This document shows, in pieces, positions 32,341 through 42,217 of a DNA stretch of 64,000 nucleotides. The notes below the pieces were generated by a model, which worked only from the letters and a program-made list of their open reading frames with translations, ran no database searches and was not told the DNA's origin. The translations under genes and the position numbers were made by a program. The DNA is from Simmondsia chinensis (Eukaryota; Streptophyta; Magnoliopsida; Caryophyllales; Simmondsiaceae). Position 1 is the stretch's first letter; each line of letters begins with the position of its first letter. Location of the stretch: assembly GCA_018398585.1 (NCBI GenBank), contig JAGTTD010000007.1:14252320-14316319 (forward strand), read 5' to 3'.

Positions 32341-33825
32341 ACTGTTTCAGGCACATGCTCAGCCATTTCGGTGGTAATTCCTTCTTGGGTCGAAGAGCTA
32401 CACAAGTCCTACGAGGGGGACACATTTGCTCTTGAAAAGGTAGCTGCTGCCACGCTCCAGACCGACACGAAAATGGCTGTAGAAAACAGAGAAGTGATAG
32501 TGCAGAATGGCTTACTGCGTGTTCGGGGTAAGCTGTACATTGGTGCTACTACCGACTTGAGAAAACAGGTCCTTGGAGCTTCACACGACGCTGCTTGGGG
32601 AGGTCACGAGGGTGTGGAAGGCACCTATCAACGAATTAAAGCTTATTTCACGTGGCCGAGCATGAAAAAGGACGTAAGCGACTATGTGAAGTCTTGTGAA
32701 GTTTGCCAACAAACAAAATTGGGAGATCCGCAATACAAAGGACTTCTTCAACCTCTTCCCATTCCGGACGGTGCTTGGGCTCACATTAGTATGGATTTCA
32801 TTGAGGGGCTACCGAAATCCGAAGGCAAGGAGGTCATATGGGTTGTGGTGGATTGCTTCACCGAATATAGTCATTTTCTTGCTCTTACTCGGCCCGTTAC
32901 TGCAGAGAAATTGGCAAAGCTCTTCCTCGACAACATCTACAAGTTACATGGATTGCCCCAATCCATCGTGTCGGACCGGGATAAAATATTCATGAGCAAC
33001 TTTTGGAGGGAATTGTTCAAGCTCATGGGAACCACGTTGGCTCTTAGCTCTTCCTACCATCCCCAAACGGATGGACAAACCGAAAGAGTCAATCAATGTT
33101 TGGAGCAATATCTCCAAAGCATGGTCTTCTCGAAGCCCAAGGAGTGGAACCGTTGGCTTTCCTTAACCGAATTTTGGTTCAACACACACTTCCACACAAC
33201 CATTGGCACTACACCCTTCCGAGCATTGTATGGTTATTCCCCACCTTCTCCTATGCTGATCCAACAGCCCAAGCTAACCGGTTCAGCAGCAACACAGCTT
33301 GTACAGCAGAGGCGACAGATTTTGCAAGCGCTCAAAGACAATCTTCGACAAGCTCGGGCCCGAATGAAGTATTATGCGGATACGAAGAGGTTAGAAAAGA
33401 ACTACGATGTTGGGGACATGGTCTACCTCAAATTACAGCCTTATAGACAATAACCTGTGGCTGTTCGACGTAACGTCAAGTTGTGTGCTCGTTACTTCGG
33501 TCCTTACAAAATTCTGGAGAAAATTTGCAATGTGGCGTATAAACTCAACTTACCCTCACATTCTTACGTTCACCCTGTGTTTCATGTGTCTCTCCTCAAA
33601 AAACAGGTTAAGAGAAATGCTGATACGATGCAAAAGCCGCCTATAGCTGAAGCAAATGGCGTCTTACTGCAGCAACCAAAATCTGTCAAAGCCGAAAGAA
33701 AGTTGCAGCTGAACAACATGAAAATCCACCAAGTACAAGTCACTTGGAGCAACTTAAACGAGCACTTTACAACATGGGAGGACTACAACTTCTTGAAGAG
33801 TCTTTTCCCTAGCTTTACTTCTTGA
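32341..33825 (+). pseudogene. pol: integrase with C-terminal chromodomain-like end, E6
   Basis: Zinc-binding part (HDAAWGGHEG, CEVCQQ), core with MDFIEGLP, IVSDRDKIF and SYHPQTDGQTERVN (Asp, Asp, Glu all present), and C-terminal domain (YDVGDMVYLKLQPYRQ). TAA at 33451 interrupts; the same frame goes on through ARYFGPYKILEKI, HPVFHVSLLKK and ends QVTWSNLNEHFTTWEDYNFL, which is the second half of a chromodomain. Known: chromoviruses use this domain to target chromatin. Normal stop at 33823-33825. Confidence 0.9.
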
Positions 33826-33832
33826 GAACAAG

Positions 33833-33854
33833 AAGATTCTCAAGAGGGAGGGAA
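33833..33854 (+). other. Polypurine tract of E6
   Basis: AAGAGGGAGGGAA at 33842-33854 abuts the 3' LTR. Confidence 0.82.
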
Positions 33855-34286
33855 TGTTACAAATTAATAAAAATTTACTTGTAATTCGTTTAATTTTTAG
33901 TATTACTTACAAGTTTTAGTCCTTATATAATAGGCAAATTAATGCATTTAGTCAGCATATCTAATGCCCAAAATATCAGATTCTGCACAGCTCATTATGC
34001 GTGTGGGAATCTGTTAGTTGCAAAAGGTGGGAAATGCGGTTATGCAAGTGTTTGAGCGGTAAAATGCATCAATCCAGCTGGGCACTTTTCCTTTGGGTTA
34101 AAATTGTATAAATTCAGTGCTTATGAATGTAATTGATCATCCAATGAAATTAATACAATTCCTTTATGAAAAAATTCTGATTTTCTCATCCCCTTCTCTA
34201 TACTTCTCATCCCCTTCAATTCTTTTTCTCAACTACAATTCTCTTCTACAAGGTTAGGTTTCCAAATTTATTTTGGGAACTTAACA
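33855..34286 (+). repeat. 3' LTR of E6
   Basis: 432 bases; TATAAATT at 34108; ends CTTAACA before the TTAAA duplication. Confidence 0.93.
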
Positions 34287-35752
34287 TTAAACATTGCTTA
34301 AAGTTAGTTTAAGCATTCTTTTACATAAAAAATCAGAAAAAAATCGAAAAATATAAAAAAAATCACAAGTTACAAAGCAGCTTACATACCTGCTGCAGCA
34401 AGCAACTTTACAGCCCAATATTTCTTGATTTTTCTACTAAATACATTGACCCAAAGCTTAAATAAGTTATTTAACATCATCTTAACATGTTATTTCAGAA
34501 TTTGGGTGGTGGTATGAGGATAAAAAGCAAGATAATTGGTTGTAAAAGTGGCTGGAAGCACACCATACAGCTGTTGCAAAAATTATCCAATAAAGATGAA
34601 GTTTGAGCTAATTCGGGCGGTGCAGCTACAAGAAAATTGTAAAATAACTTCCTTAATGCATCAACCACAAGCTACACCAATTAAGATCAAGATTTGGGCG
34701 GTGCTTGAGCTGAAAATAAAAAAAACAAGAAAAAAAGGAAGAACACAGCTGGTTTGAACTGCCGTAGGAAGCTCCAATGAAAGCTGAGTTTTGAGATTTT
34801 CTTTAAGTTTTTTTATTCCAATCTCTACTTTTATAAATAGGGGAGGATGCAAGGAGTTGAATCATAAAGTTTTCAGATCAAAAAACACAAAAAAATCGAG
34901 TAAGAAAGGAGTGAGAAGGGGGCGAGTCTGTGCATTAGCACCACTATTATCTGGTATTGTATTTTTGTTAGTTTTATCATATTTATTCATTAGTTCATGT
35001 ATTTTGATGTTTTTAATGTTTAATATTAAGTTTAACATGAACTAATTTTGTTAATCTAAGGCTACGATGTAGCCTAAGTTGTAAAATACGCTTATTTCTA
35101 ATTCAAGGTATTCAATGTTCTTGTTATTATGTTGTTAAAGTGTTTATCATTATTCTTTATGAGTTTTAAATGCTTGATCACCATTTAAGGCCCGTAATGA
35201 TTCATAATGAGACCGAGAGGAGATTTATGATGAGTGCTGGGGTGATAAGCACCACAAATTGAGCGAATGCTCGAAAGAGATTAACGCGATTTGTGTGGTT
35301 TTTAAAAGAAAATCATAGAACTTTTATAACTCTTTTCTTATTTAAATTTATGCACGAAAGTGATGGGTTAATATGTTAAAGAGTGCGCTAAATGTTGGTC
35401 GAAAGAGAATGCTTAGTAAATTAGGATTTTCAACCATCAACACACAGTAACAACTTGAATATCGAGAATAGAAAAGACGTATTGATGCAACTAAGGTGTA
35501 ATCGGATGCCTTAGACTTTATTAACTGATAAAAACAAATTAAGTTGGCTCACTCAAGTCTAGGTTTAACTTTTACTTTTATTTCCTTTTATTTTAATTTA
35601 TTTCATATCAAAATCCTTAATTTTTTGATTTTTCAAATAGTATTAAAACTAATAATTTTGGTAATCACTTAGCAATCCTTGTGGGACGATACTCTACTCA
35701 ATCTGTATTACTTGAAGTGACTAGTGCACTTGCTAGTAAAAAAATCGCATCA
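34287..35752 (+). repeat. 3' LTR of E5, piece 2
   Basis: Continues the E5 LTR after E6, matching 19594-21053 of the 5' LTR and ending CGCATCA. It keeps TATAAATA at 34832-34839. The section 34520-34832 differs from the 5' LTR at about one base. Confidence 0.93.
34832..34839 (+). promoter_or_regulatory. TATA box in the E5 3' LTR
   Basis: TATAAATA followed by GGGGAGG. The 5' LTR has lost it (CATGAATA), so only the 3' LTR keeps this promoter element. Confidence 0.5.
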
Positions 35753-36462
35753 TTTATCATGAACTAATTTTGTTATTCCAAGGCTACGATGTAGCCTAAG
35801 TTGTAATATACGCTTATTTCTAATTTAACGTATTCAATATTTTGTTATTGCTTTGTTGAAGTGTTTATCATTGTTCTTCATAAGTTTTAAATGCTTAATC
35901 ACCAGTTAAGGCCTATAAAAATTCATAATGAGTTCGAGAGGAGATTTATGATAATTGCTACGGTGATAAGCACCACAAATTGAGCGAATGCTCGAGAGAG
36001 ATTAATGTGATTTGTGTGGTTTTTAAGTGAAAATCATAGAGCTTTAAAAACTCTTTTCTTATTTAAATTCATACAAGAGTGTGATGGTTTAATATGTAAA
36101 AGAGCATGCTAAATGTTGCTTGAGGGAGAATATTTAGTAAATTAGGATTTTCTACCATCAACACGTATTAACGACATGAATAACGAGAATAGAAAGGCAT
36201 ATTGTTGCAACTGGGGGAAATAAGATGCCTTGGATGTTAATAAATCATAAAAACTTCGTAAGAATCATTTAACATACTTTGTTTCTTTTTATTTTATTCT
36301 ATTTTATATCAACATCTCAATTTTCGATTTTTCAAATAGTTTCAAAGCTACTAATCTTGGTACTCTTTCAATAGCAATCCTTGTGGGAACGATACTCTGC
36401 TCATCTCTTTATTACTTGATACGACTAGTGCACTTGCTAACGTATACGCAAAGTCAGCATCA
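35753..36462 (+). repeat. 3' LTR of E3, piece 3
   Basis: From the TTTAT duplication after E5 to the LTR end GCATCA; matches 5396-6109. It is followed by the CTGCA duplication and E2 coding sequence. Confidence 0.92.
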
Positions 36463-37536
36463 CTGCATTGAAATATTTGCTTTCAAAGAAAGAAACAAAA
36501 CCTAGGCTCAATGGATGGATTCTACTACTATAAGAGTTTGATATTGAGATAAGAGATAAGAAAGGTTCATAGAATGTAGTACTTGACCATCTTTTTAGGA
36601 TTTACCTTGAGCACCATGATCCATTTACTGCATTGCATGACTCTTTTCTCGGTGAGCAGCTTTTTGCTGTCTGCCATTCGTGTATTCTATGGTTTGCAAT
36701 ACTATTAATTTTCTTGCTATAGGTAAGATTCCATTTACTTGGTCTAAGCAGGAAAATTATAACTTTTACTCCCACGTAAAGCACTTTTATTGGGATGACC
36801 CTTTGTATAAGCATTGTTCTGACCAGGTAATCCGTAGATGTGTCCCAAAGTGTGAGTACCATTGTATTTTATCTTTTTGTCGCTCATGTGCATGTGGAGG
36901 ACACTTGGAGACCGTAGGATTGCTGCAAAAGTCCTACAATGTAGTGTTTATTAGCCTACTTTATTTAAGCATGCTCACGAATTTTGTCTTGCATGTGAGC
37001 CCTGTCAGCACACAGACACATTGATGTGTAGAGATACGATGCTTTTGAACCCCATTTTGATTGTGGAGATATTTGATGTATGGGGTATTGACTTTATGGG
37101 TCCTTTCCCATAATCATTTGGGTTCTTTTGTAAGTCTCAATGGATTGTGCCTATACCTATTCGGACCAATGACCACAAGGTGGTCATGCAATTTGTCAAG
37201 GGTGACATCTTTAACCGCTTTGGTACCCCTAAAGCACTCATTAGTGATGGTGGTAATCACTTCATTCATAGGCCATTTAAGGCACTTCTTAGGAGGTACT
37301 CGATGCATCATAAGGTTGCTACCCCATATCATCCCTAGGGCAGTGGCCAAATAGAGCTCTCAAACTGTGAGATCAAGTCTAGACTTGAGAAAATGATTTG
37401 TCTGGATAAAAAAGAATGGCCACTTAGGTTGAATGATGCTCTTTGGGCATACCACCGCCTAGAAGACCCCACTATGCATGTCATCCCACAGATTGGTTTT
37501 TAGTAAGGCATGTCATTCCTCGGTTGGGTTAGACAT
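36463..37536 (+). pseudogene. pol: RNase H end and integrase of E2
   Basis: The E2 frame resumes after E3 as ALKYLLSKKETKPRLNGWIL, EFDIEIRDKKG and DHLFRI. Integrase follows: zinc-binding part HCSDQVIRRC and CGGH (36800-36905), core with [20 protein letters not shown] and PYHP then a stop then GSGQIELSN, so the three catalytic residues are still legible, followed by RLNDALWAYH. About 60 bases between GPFP and WIVPI are missing. E7 cuts the gene at 37536. Many frameshifts. Confidence 0.85.
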
Positions 37537-38206
37537 TGTTACAAACCGAAATTCGAGGCTAGAATTTAAATTGGCTTATGGGCGGGAAATTCAGTTGAAG
37601 TAAAAATTCAGTTAAAATCTGTTAAAAGCTGTTCTGCTGGTCTGTTGCTGCTGGTGTGCTGCTGCTACTGCTGGTGTGTTGCTGCTGTTTTGCCGTTAGT
37701 TGTTGATAGTCTTGTTGAAGCATTGTATTAGTCTTAGTACTTCATTTAGTCCCTTCCTATGCTGCGTGGTGTAATAAATCTGCATTGTAATAAGCTATTA
37801 ACAGCAGGTCTTGCTTGAGTTCTGTTAGGTTAGTGCTTGGCGCCAAATAAGTGAGTTTAAATGTTAGTTAGATATTTTTAGGTGCTTCTAGATGTTTCCT
37901 TGTATAAGTCGGTTACTTAGGTGAGTCTCGATTCAATGTATTAGTTAGTCCTAATTGCTATAAGTAGGTGCATTCAGCTGTAATCAGAATTCATTCAATC
38001 AAAGTGTCAACAAATTATCTCAATTGAGATCAATATTCTCTCTCTCATCTAACTCTCTCTATTTCTCATCTAATTTCCCTTCTTTCTCTCATCTAAACTC
38101 TAAACTCTACTTCCTCATCCCAATTTCAATTCTTTCTCATCTCATATTCTCAATCTATCCGCATTTTATATTAGTTTACATTCGTGGTTCAAGCCCGAGC
38201 ATAACA
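37537..38206 (+). repeat. 5' LTR of E7
   Basis: 670 bases, TGTTACAAACC to GAGCATAACA. CTG-rich near 37620-37690, TATAAGTA at 37959, and a CT-rich tail (38035-38150). Confidence 0.9.
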
Positions 38207-38208
38207 AT

Positions 38209-38220
38209 TGGTATCAGAGC
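38209..38220 (+). other. Initiator tRNA-Met primer-binding site of E7
   Basis: TGGTATCAGAGC, a full match, two bases after the LTR. Confidence 0.88.
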
Positions 38221-38698
38221 CTCGTTCGGCTTCCGATCGAGTGCGTAATCAAAAAAAAAATTACAAAAAAATTTTCAGAAGAACAATTCAGGCGAAAATT
38301 TGTCAGCAACGGCGAAATTCTGACAAGCGAACTCAGCATCGAAGGTGTTGAAATCCGATATTGTTCTTGAAGATTGTTGTGTTTCGTGTGTTAAAATCAT
38401 CACTATAGATAGAAATGGAACCTATTTCAGATTCTCAGTTCGAATTAATCAAGAAAACATCATTGTCAGAAATTGTTTAAAGTTAGGGTTTTGTTCGTGA
38501 CTCTGCATATTAAGATTCGTGATCAGTGACGATTGTCGAACCGATAGCAAGTGCTTGTTTGTGCGATCAAAGGAGTACTACTTCATAAAGCAATTGGTTG
38601 TTGAGGAGTTGCGAAACAAGTTCATTCTTCTGCGATTTTCGAACTCGTCTTCTGCGAACTGAGCTGGTTCAAGATTGAAGTTGTTGTTCATTCTTGAT
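38221..38698 (+). other. 5' leader of E7, shared with E4
   Basis: No gene. From 38281 on it aligns closely with 14910-15290 of E4, the most similar stretch between the two elements. Confidence 0.7.
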
Positions 38699-39289
38699 AT
38701 GGCTGAGTTGAAAGAGCAGTTGGAGAATTTCATAAAACAGAGATAGGAATGGATTCAGGAACATGAAGAATCGAGACGAGCATTTGATGAATGGAGACAA
38801 GAGTGGAAACAAGAATGTATGCAGCTAATGAAGGAACTGCAATATTCAGCTCAACCGGTTGCTAACTTCCGTTGTGATTGTGCTAGTGTTCTTGATGCAA
38901 ATGAGTTTCCGGAGCTAGCGGATAGCATTAGACAACCAAAGTTCAATGTGGAGCAAAGAAAGAAAGTGGAACCTGCTGCTAATGGAGATAAATTCGACCA
39001 CAACAATGCCAAAATTGATGAACACAAGTTAGAAGTATCTGAGTTTAAAAAAGATAATCATTATGAAGACTCCTTGCTAGAATTAGAGTATTTTGAAGAC
39101 GATGAGCTACAGCACGACATGCTTTCGGAGTGGGAATACGATTTTCATGTCAAGGGAATGTTAAAGAAAGCAAGGAGTAAAGCTAAAAGAAGCCAACTCA
39201 ATGATGCATTGAACGATTTTTGGGAAGCAAAGAAGATTACAAAGAAGAAATTGAAGAGAATGTTCAGGTGCAGCCAATTCAAGTATTGA
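38699..39289 (+). pseudogene. E7 ORF1: coiled-coil start and the acidic block shared with E4
   Basis: Frame from ATG 38699 (MAELKEQLENF), one TAG at about 38744, then open to 39289. Residues 1-45 are charged and likely coiled coil (RRAFDEWRQEWKQ). The block at about 38985-39230 matches E4 ORF1: FDHNNAKIDEHK, DHYEDSLLE, FEDDELQHDML, EWEYDFHV, LNDALNDFW. In E7 the middle of this block is uninterrupted where E4 has a stop. I do not recognise the family. No Gag core or enzyme motif is visible. Confidence 0.6.
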
Positions 39290-39663
39290 CACAAGACGAC
39301 GTTAGGAGAGCTCAAACAATGTGCACGGAGGTAGTTCTTGCTGCAGAACCACAGAGTTCAGTGGAGATATCACATGATCAGCTGAATCCAAAGAGGAATG
39401 AAATGTTCGTTCAACACAAGCAGCAAGAGATTGAACGAAACAGGGATGAACGAATGCGTCACTTGAGGAGGCACTTTCAGCCGGAGATCAATCAGAATGC
39501 TGATGTTAGACCTCAAGGTCGAGTTCCAGTGGATGAAATAACTGTCAGACCTCAGGATCATCCAAATGAGCAAATCCAGAAGCTTGGTTCGATAACTGCA
39601 GCAACAATTGGGGATGAGGGTGAACCAATGCAGGTTGTTGAGTCACTGCAGGTTACAGTCTAA
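39220..39663 (+). CDS. E7 ORF2, unknown, probable continuation of ORF1
   Basis: Open in another frame, taking over at about 39250 after the lysine-rich end of the shared block, so a one-base frameshift probably separates it from ORF1. Contents are charged and glutamine-rich (HKQQEIERNRDERMRHLRRH). There is no counterpart in E4 that I can find, and no known domain. Confidence 0.35.
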   Translation: MGSKEDYKEEIEENVQVQPIQVLTQDDVRRAQTMCTEVVLAAEPQSSVEISHDQLNPKRNEMFVQHKQQEIERNRDERMRHLRRHFQPEINQNADVRPQGRVPVDEITVRPQDHPNEQIQKLGSITAATIGDEGEPMQVVESLQVTV

Positions 39664-40190
39664 GAATATCAAGTGTGCATTGAAGTCAGGAGTAATAGGA
39701 AATTGCGTTTGAACCTCAAGATACAGCAAGGATTCATGATCAGTTTGGTCATTCATTTGAGCTGCAAGAAATGCAATTCAAGCATGAAAATGAGAATGAA
39801 GGAAAAGCCAATCTCTGAATATCATGGAAGGCCACCTGAATTTGTACTTCTCAAGCTAAATGAAGTGTTATTGAACAAGTCTAATTAGATTCCAGTAGTT
39901 GAATTGCACTTTTGGCATGCCGATCGGCAAGTTCGGCAAGATGTATTTCTTCTTTTGAGTGGAGTTGTGATCAATAAGGTCCCTTTCAAGAAGCTATGCA
40001 ATTGGGAGGACATTTGTGAGTTGTTTACCAAGCTATACCGCAGCAAGAAGTTCTCACCCACTGTATTTCTTAGTCCTTACAGCAACAACTCAATGTTCAC
40101 AGACACTGGCCAAGACAATGCAACCTTTCAGCCTAAATATTTGATCTTCAAAGTCTCATCCTCTTTCATTCTTGAGGACAAGAATGTTTT
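39664..40190 (+). other. Rest of the E7 interior
   Basis: Two short frames (39673-39888 and about 39895-40200) without known domains. GRPPEFVLLKLNE near 39830 recalls GRPPELLKDF in E4 ORF3. The end (SSSFILEDKNVFKGKG) resembles the last residues of chromovirus Pol proteins, so the 3' end of an autonomous ancestor may survive here. Confidence 0.4.
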
Positions 40191-40204
40191 CAAGGGAAAG
40201 GGAA
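40191..40204 (+). other. Polypurine tract of E7
   Basis: CAAGGGAAAGGGAA immediately before the 3' LTR. Confidence 0.8.
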
Positions 40205-40867
40205 TGTTACAAACCGAAATCCGAGGCTACAATTTAAATTGGCTTATGGGTGGGAAATTCAGTTGAAGTTAAAATTCAGTAAAAATCTGTTAAAAGCTGT
40301 TCTGCTGGTCTGTTGCTGCTGGTGTGCTGCTACTACTACTGGTGTGTTGCTGCTGTTTTGCTGTTAGTTGTTGATAGTCTTGTTGAAGCATTGTATTAGA
40401 CTTAGTACTTCATTTAGTCCCTTCCAATGCTGCGTGGTGTAATAAATCTGCATTGTAATAAGCTGTTAACAGCAGGTTAACAGCAGGCCTTGCTTGAGTT
40501 CTGTTAGGTTAGTGCTTGGCGCCAAATAAGTGGTTTTAAATATTAGTTAGATATTTTTAGGTGCTTCTAGATGTTTCCTTGTATAAGTCGGTTACTTAGG
40601 TGAGTCTCGATTCAATGTATTAGTTAGTCCTAATTGCTATAAGTAGGTGCATTCAGCTGTAATCAGAATTCATTCAATCAAAGTATCAACAAATTATCTC
40701 AATTGAGATCAATATTCTCTCTCTCATCTAACTCTCTCTATTTCTCATCTAATTTCCCTTATTTCTCTCATCTAAACTCTAAACTCTACTTCCTCATCTC
40801 AATTTCAATTCTTTCTCATCTCATATTCTCAATCTATCCGCATTTTATATTAGTTTACGTTTGTGGT
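40205..40867 (+). repeat. 3' LTR of E7, end-truncated
   Basis: Matches the 5' LTR up to TTTGTGGT, then breaks into E2 sequence; the final CAAGCCCGAGCATAACA part is absent. Confidence 0.88.
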
Positions 40868-41193
40868 ATTCCTCGGTTGTGTTAGAGCACTGTGCTTATT
40901 AGGCCACTAAAGCTTTGAACTCTGACTTATACCCAACTAGTTCTCGCAGCAAACTTCAATTGAGTGAAATTGAGGAGTTGAGAAATGAATCTTATGAGAA
41001 TGCAAAGATTTATAAAGCTAAAACCAAAGCTTTTCATGATAAACATATTTTGAGGAAAATATTTGTTCCCAATCAAAAGGTTTGGCTTTTTAATTCTAAT
41101 TTGCGTCTCTTTCCTGGTAACTTGAGGTCTACGTGGGATGGTCCTTTTGTGGTTAAGCAGGTTTACCCTTCGGGTGTTATTTGTTGTTCTTAG
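40868..41193 (+). pseudogene. pol: C-terminal part of the E2 integrase
   Basis: Resumes E2 after E7: [55 protein letters not shown] and [14 protein letters not shown]. This matches the integrase C-terminal part of E3 and E5 ([21 protein letters not shown]). It ends at a stop at 41193. The frame is open over the last 90 codons. Confidence 0.8.
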
Positions 41194-42217
41194 TTTTGTT
41201 TTTGAACCAATAAGTTACTTGGAGGCTTGTTTTCCTCTTCTCAGGTTCTTATCCTATGTTTGAAAAGCGAAACATGTCTGTTTAAGCCCTTCCATGATCA
41301 TTGCTTCGTCAGGTTATATCTCTCCATCTCACCTCTTTCTGACACTTTAATGCTTTATATTGTTGGATCAAGGACAATGCATCATTAAGGTGTGAGGATG
41401 GGGCCCACTTGCACTCATTTTTGGTTGAATTTTGAACTTCACAATCTTTTAGCCAAGTCTTTCCTTGATTGATGCGTAGGATAGGAGGACGAATATGATT
41501 GATTGTCTGTTTACTTCTCTTGTTTTTTAAAGTCAAATGATTCTTCTACATACTTATTTACTAGTACTATCTTAGGCAATGCACGGAGGGTGTTTACAAT
41601 TTGAAAAAATTAACTGTTAGTTTGACATATCTCATTACTTAAACTTAAATTTTCACTTGTAACTTCTAACTTCTTATTGAAATATTCATTAAAATCTCAA
41701 AACCTTCTATGCACATATGCAAAGAAGAGTTGGTGTTAAGAGTATTTGAGTGACAAATTTCCTATTTTTGAATTTTGTTGTTTGATACTTTAAATTAAAA
41801 ATGCTATGGATATTAGTTTTATTACTTATTTTTCCCTTCATTTAGACATTGAAAGCAAAATTTGTTACATTTATCTCCTACTTAAATGCAAGGGCGGATT
41901 TGTTAATAGAGAGGTCATAGCCTAGAATACTTGAAATTCGGGTTTGGAGGTCTTTGAGAGAAGAGGGAATTTTGAAATAATATATGTTTATGAGTATTGT
42001 TGATTATTATTGATAGTAATGGGATGCTACTCTTTCCGTTTAAGTATTCACTACACATTGGACCTCCTCGTTATCGGAAATCTTAAAAAATTTGAGTAAA
42101 CAATCTTATATGCCTTGAATTCCATGTGCTTGACTTATTGGCTATCCTAATCCTTGCCGCTGATACCATGTAAAGTATTTGTTGATCAATTGTCCATTGT
42201 AACATTGACATACTTGT
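41194..42217 (+). other. 3' untranslated region of E2, part 1
   Basis: No gene. Stretches such as GGAGGCTTGTTTTYCTCTT and AGGACAATGCATCATT match E9 (54690-54870) and confirm the element's continuity. E8 interrupts at 42217. Confidence 0.65.

Larger units (their letters stand above)
28484..34286 (+). mobile_element. E6: chromovirus (Ty3/gypsy) in the E5 3' LTR
   Basis: 5803 bases with TTAAA duplications at 28479-28483 and 34287-34291. LTRs of 435 and 432 bases differ at about 16 sites plus a short indel, so it is the youngest of the dated elements. It has a Met primer site, a single Gag-Pol frame interrupted by five lesions, and a C-terminal chromodomain-like end, which places it among plant chromoviruses. 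It is the likeliest relative of the helper for E4 and E7 (inference). Confidence 0.93.
19253..35752 (+). mobile_element. E5: Athila-like Ty3/gypsy element in the E3 3' LTR, split by E6
   Basis: Own sequence 19253-28483 and 34292-35752, about 10.7 kb, flanked by TTTAT duplications (19248-19252 and 35753-35757). It is the best-preserved Athila-type element here: Gag, PR, RT, RH and IN read through with about a dozen stops and a few one-base indels, and the integrase catalytic triad is intact. It is related to E3 along its whole internal length, while the LTRs differ clearly. Confidence 0.93.
4694..36462 (+). mobile_element. E3: Athila-like Ty3/gypsy element inserted in E2, itself split by E4 and E5
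   Basis: Own sequence is 4694-13661, 18837-19252 and 35758-36462, about 10 kb. Ends are TGATAAG and CATCA. Target duplication CTGCA at 4689-4693 and 36463-36467 is exact, and the E2 RNase H frame continues on both sides. Primer site is tRNA-Asp type. Gag-PR-RT-RH-IN are all recognisable but carry many stops. There is no env-like frame in the 1.5 kb after integrase. E5 is the closest relative in the window. Confidence 0.92.
37537..40867 (+). mobile_element. E7: non-autonomous LTR retrotransposon in the E2 integrase, related to E4
   Basis: LTRs 37537-38206 and 40205-40867, Met primer site, polypurine tract, and 2 kb interior with no protease, RT or integrase. The leader and one protein block match E4, and LTR starts are alike (TGTTACAAACCGAAATTCGA against TGTTATGATCCAAGAATCCG). 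The right LTR lacks its last 18 bases or so, and about 20 bases of E2 flank (ATTCCTCGGTTG, GTTAGA) occur on both sides instead of a 5-base duplication. Confidence 0.88.

Noticed and set aside
19845..34757. Identical 73-codon frames at 19845-20066 and 34536-34757
   Set aside because: They lie in the two LTRs of E5, so identity reflects LTR duplication; no start context or known domain supports a gene.
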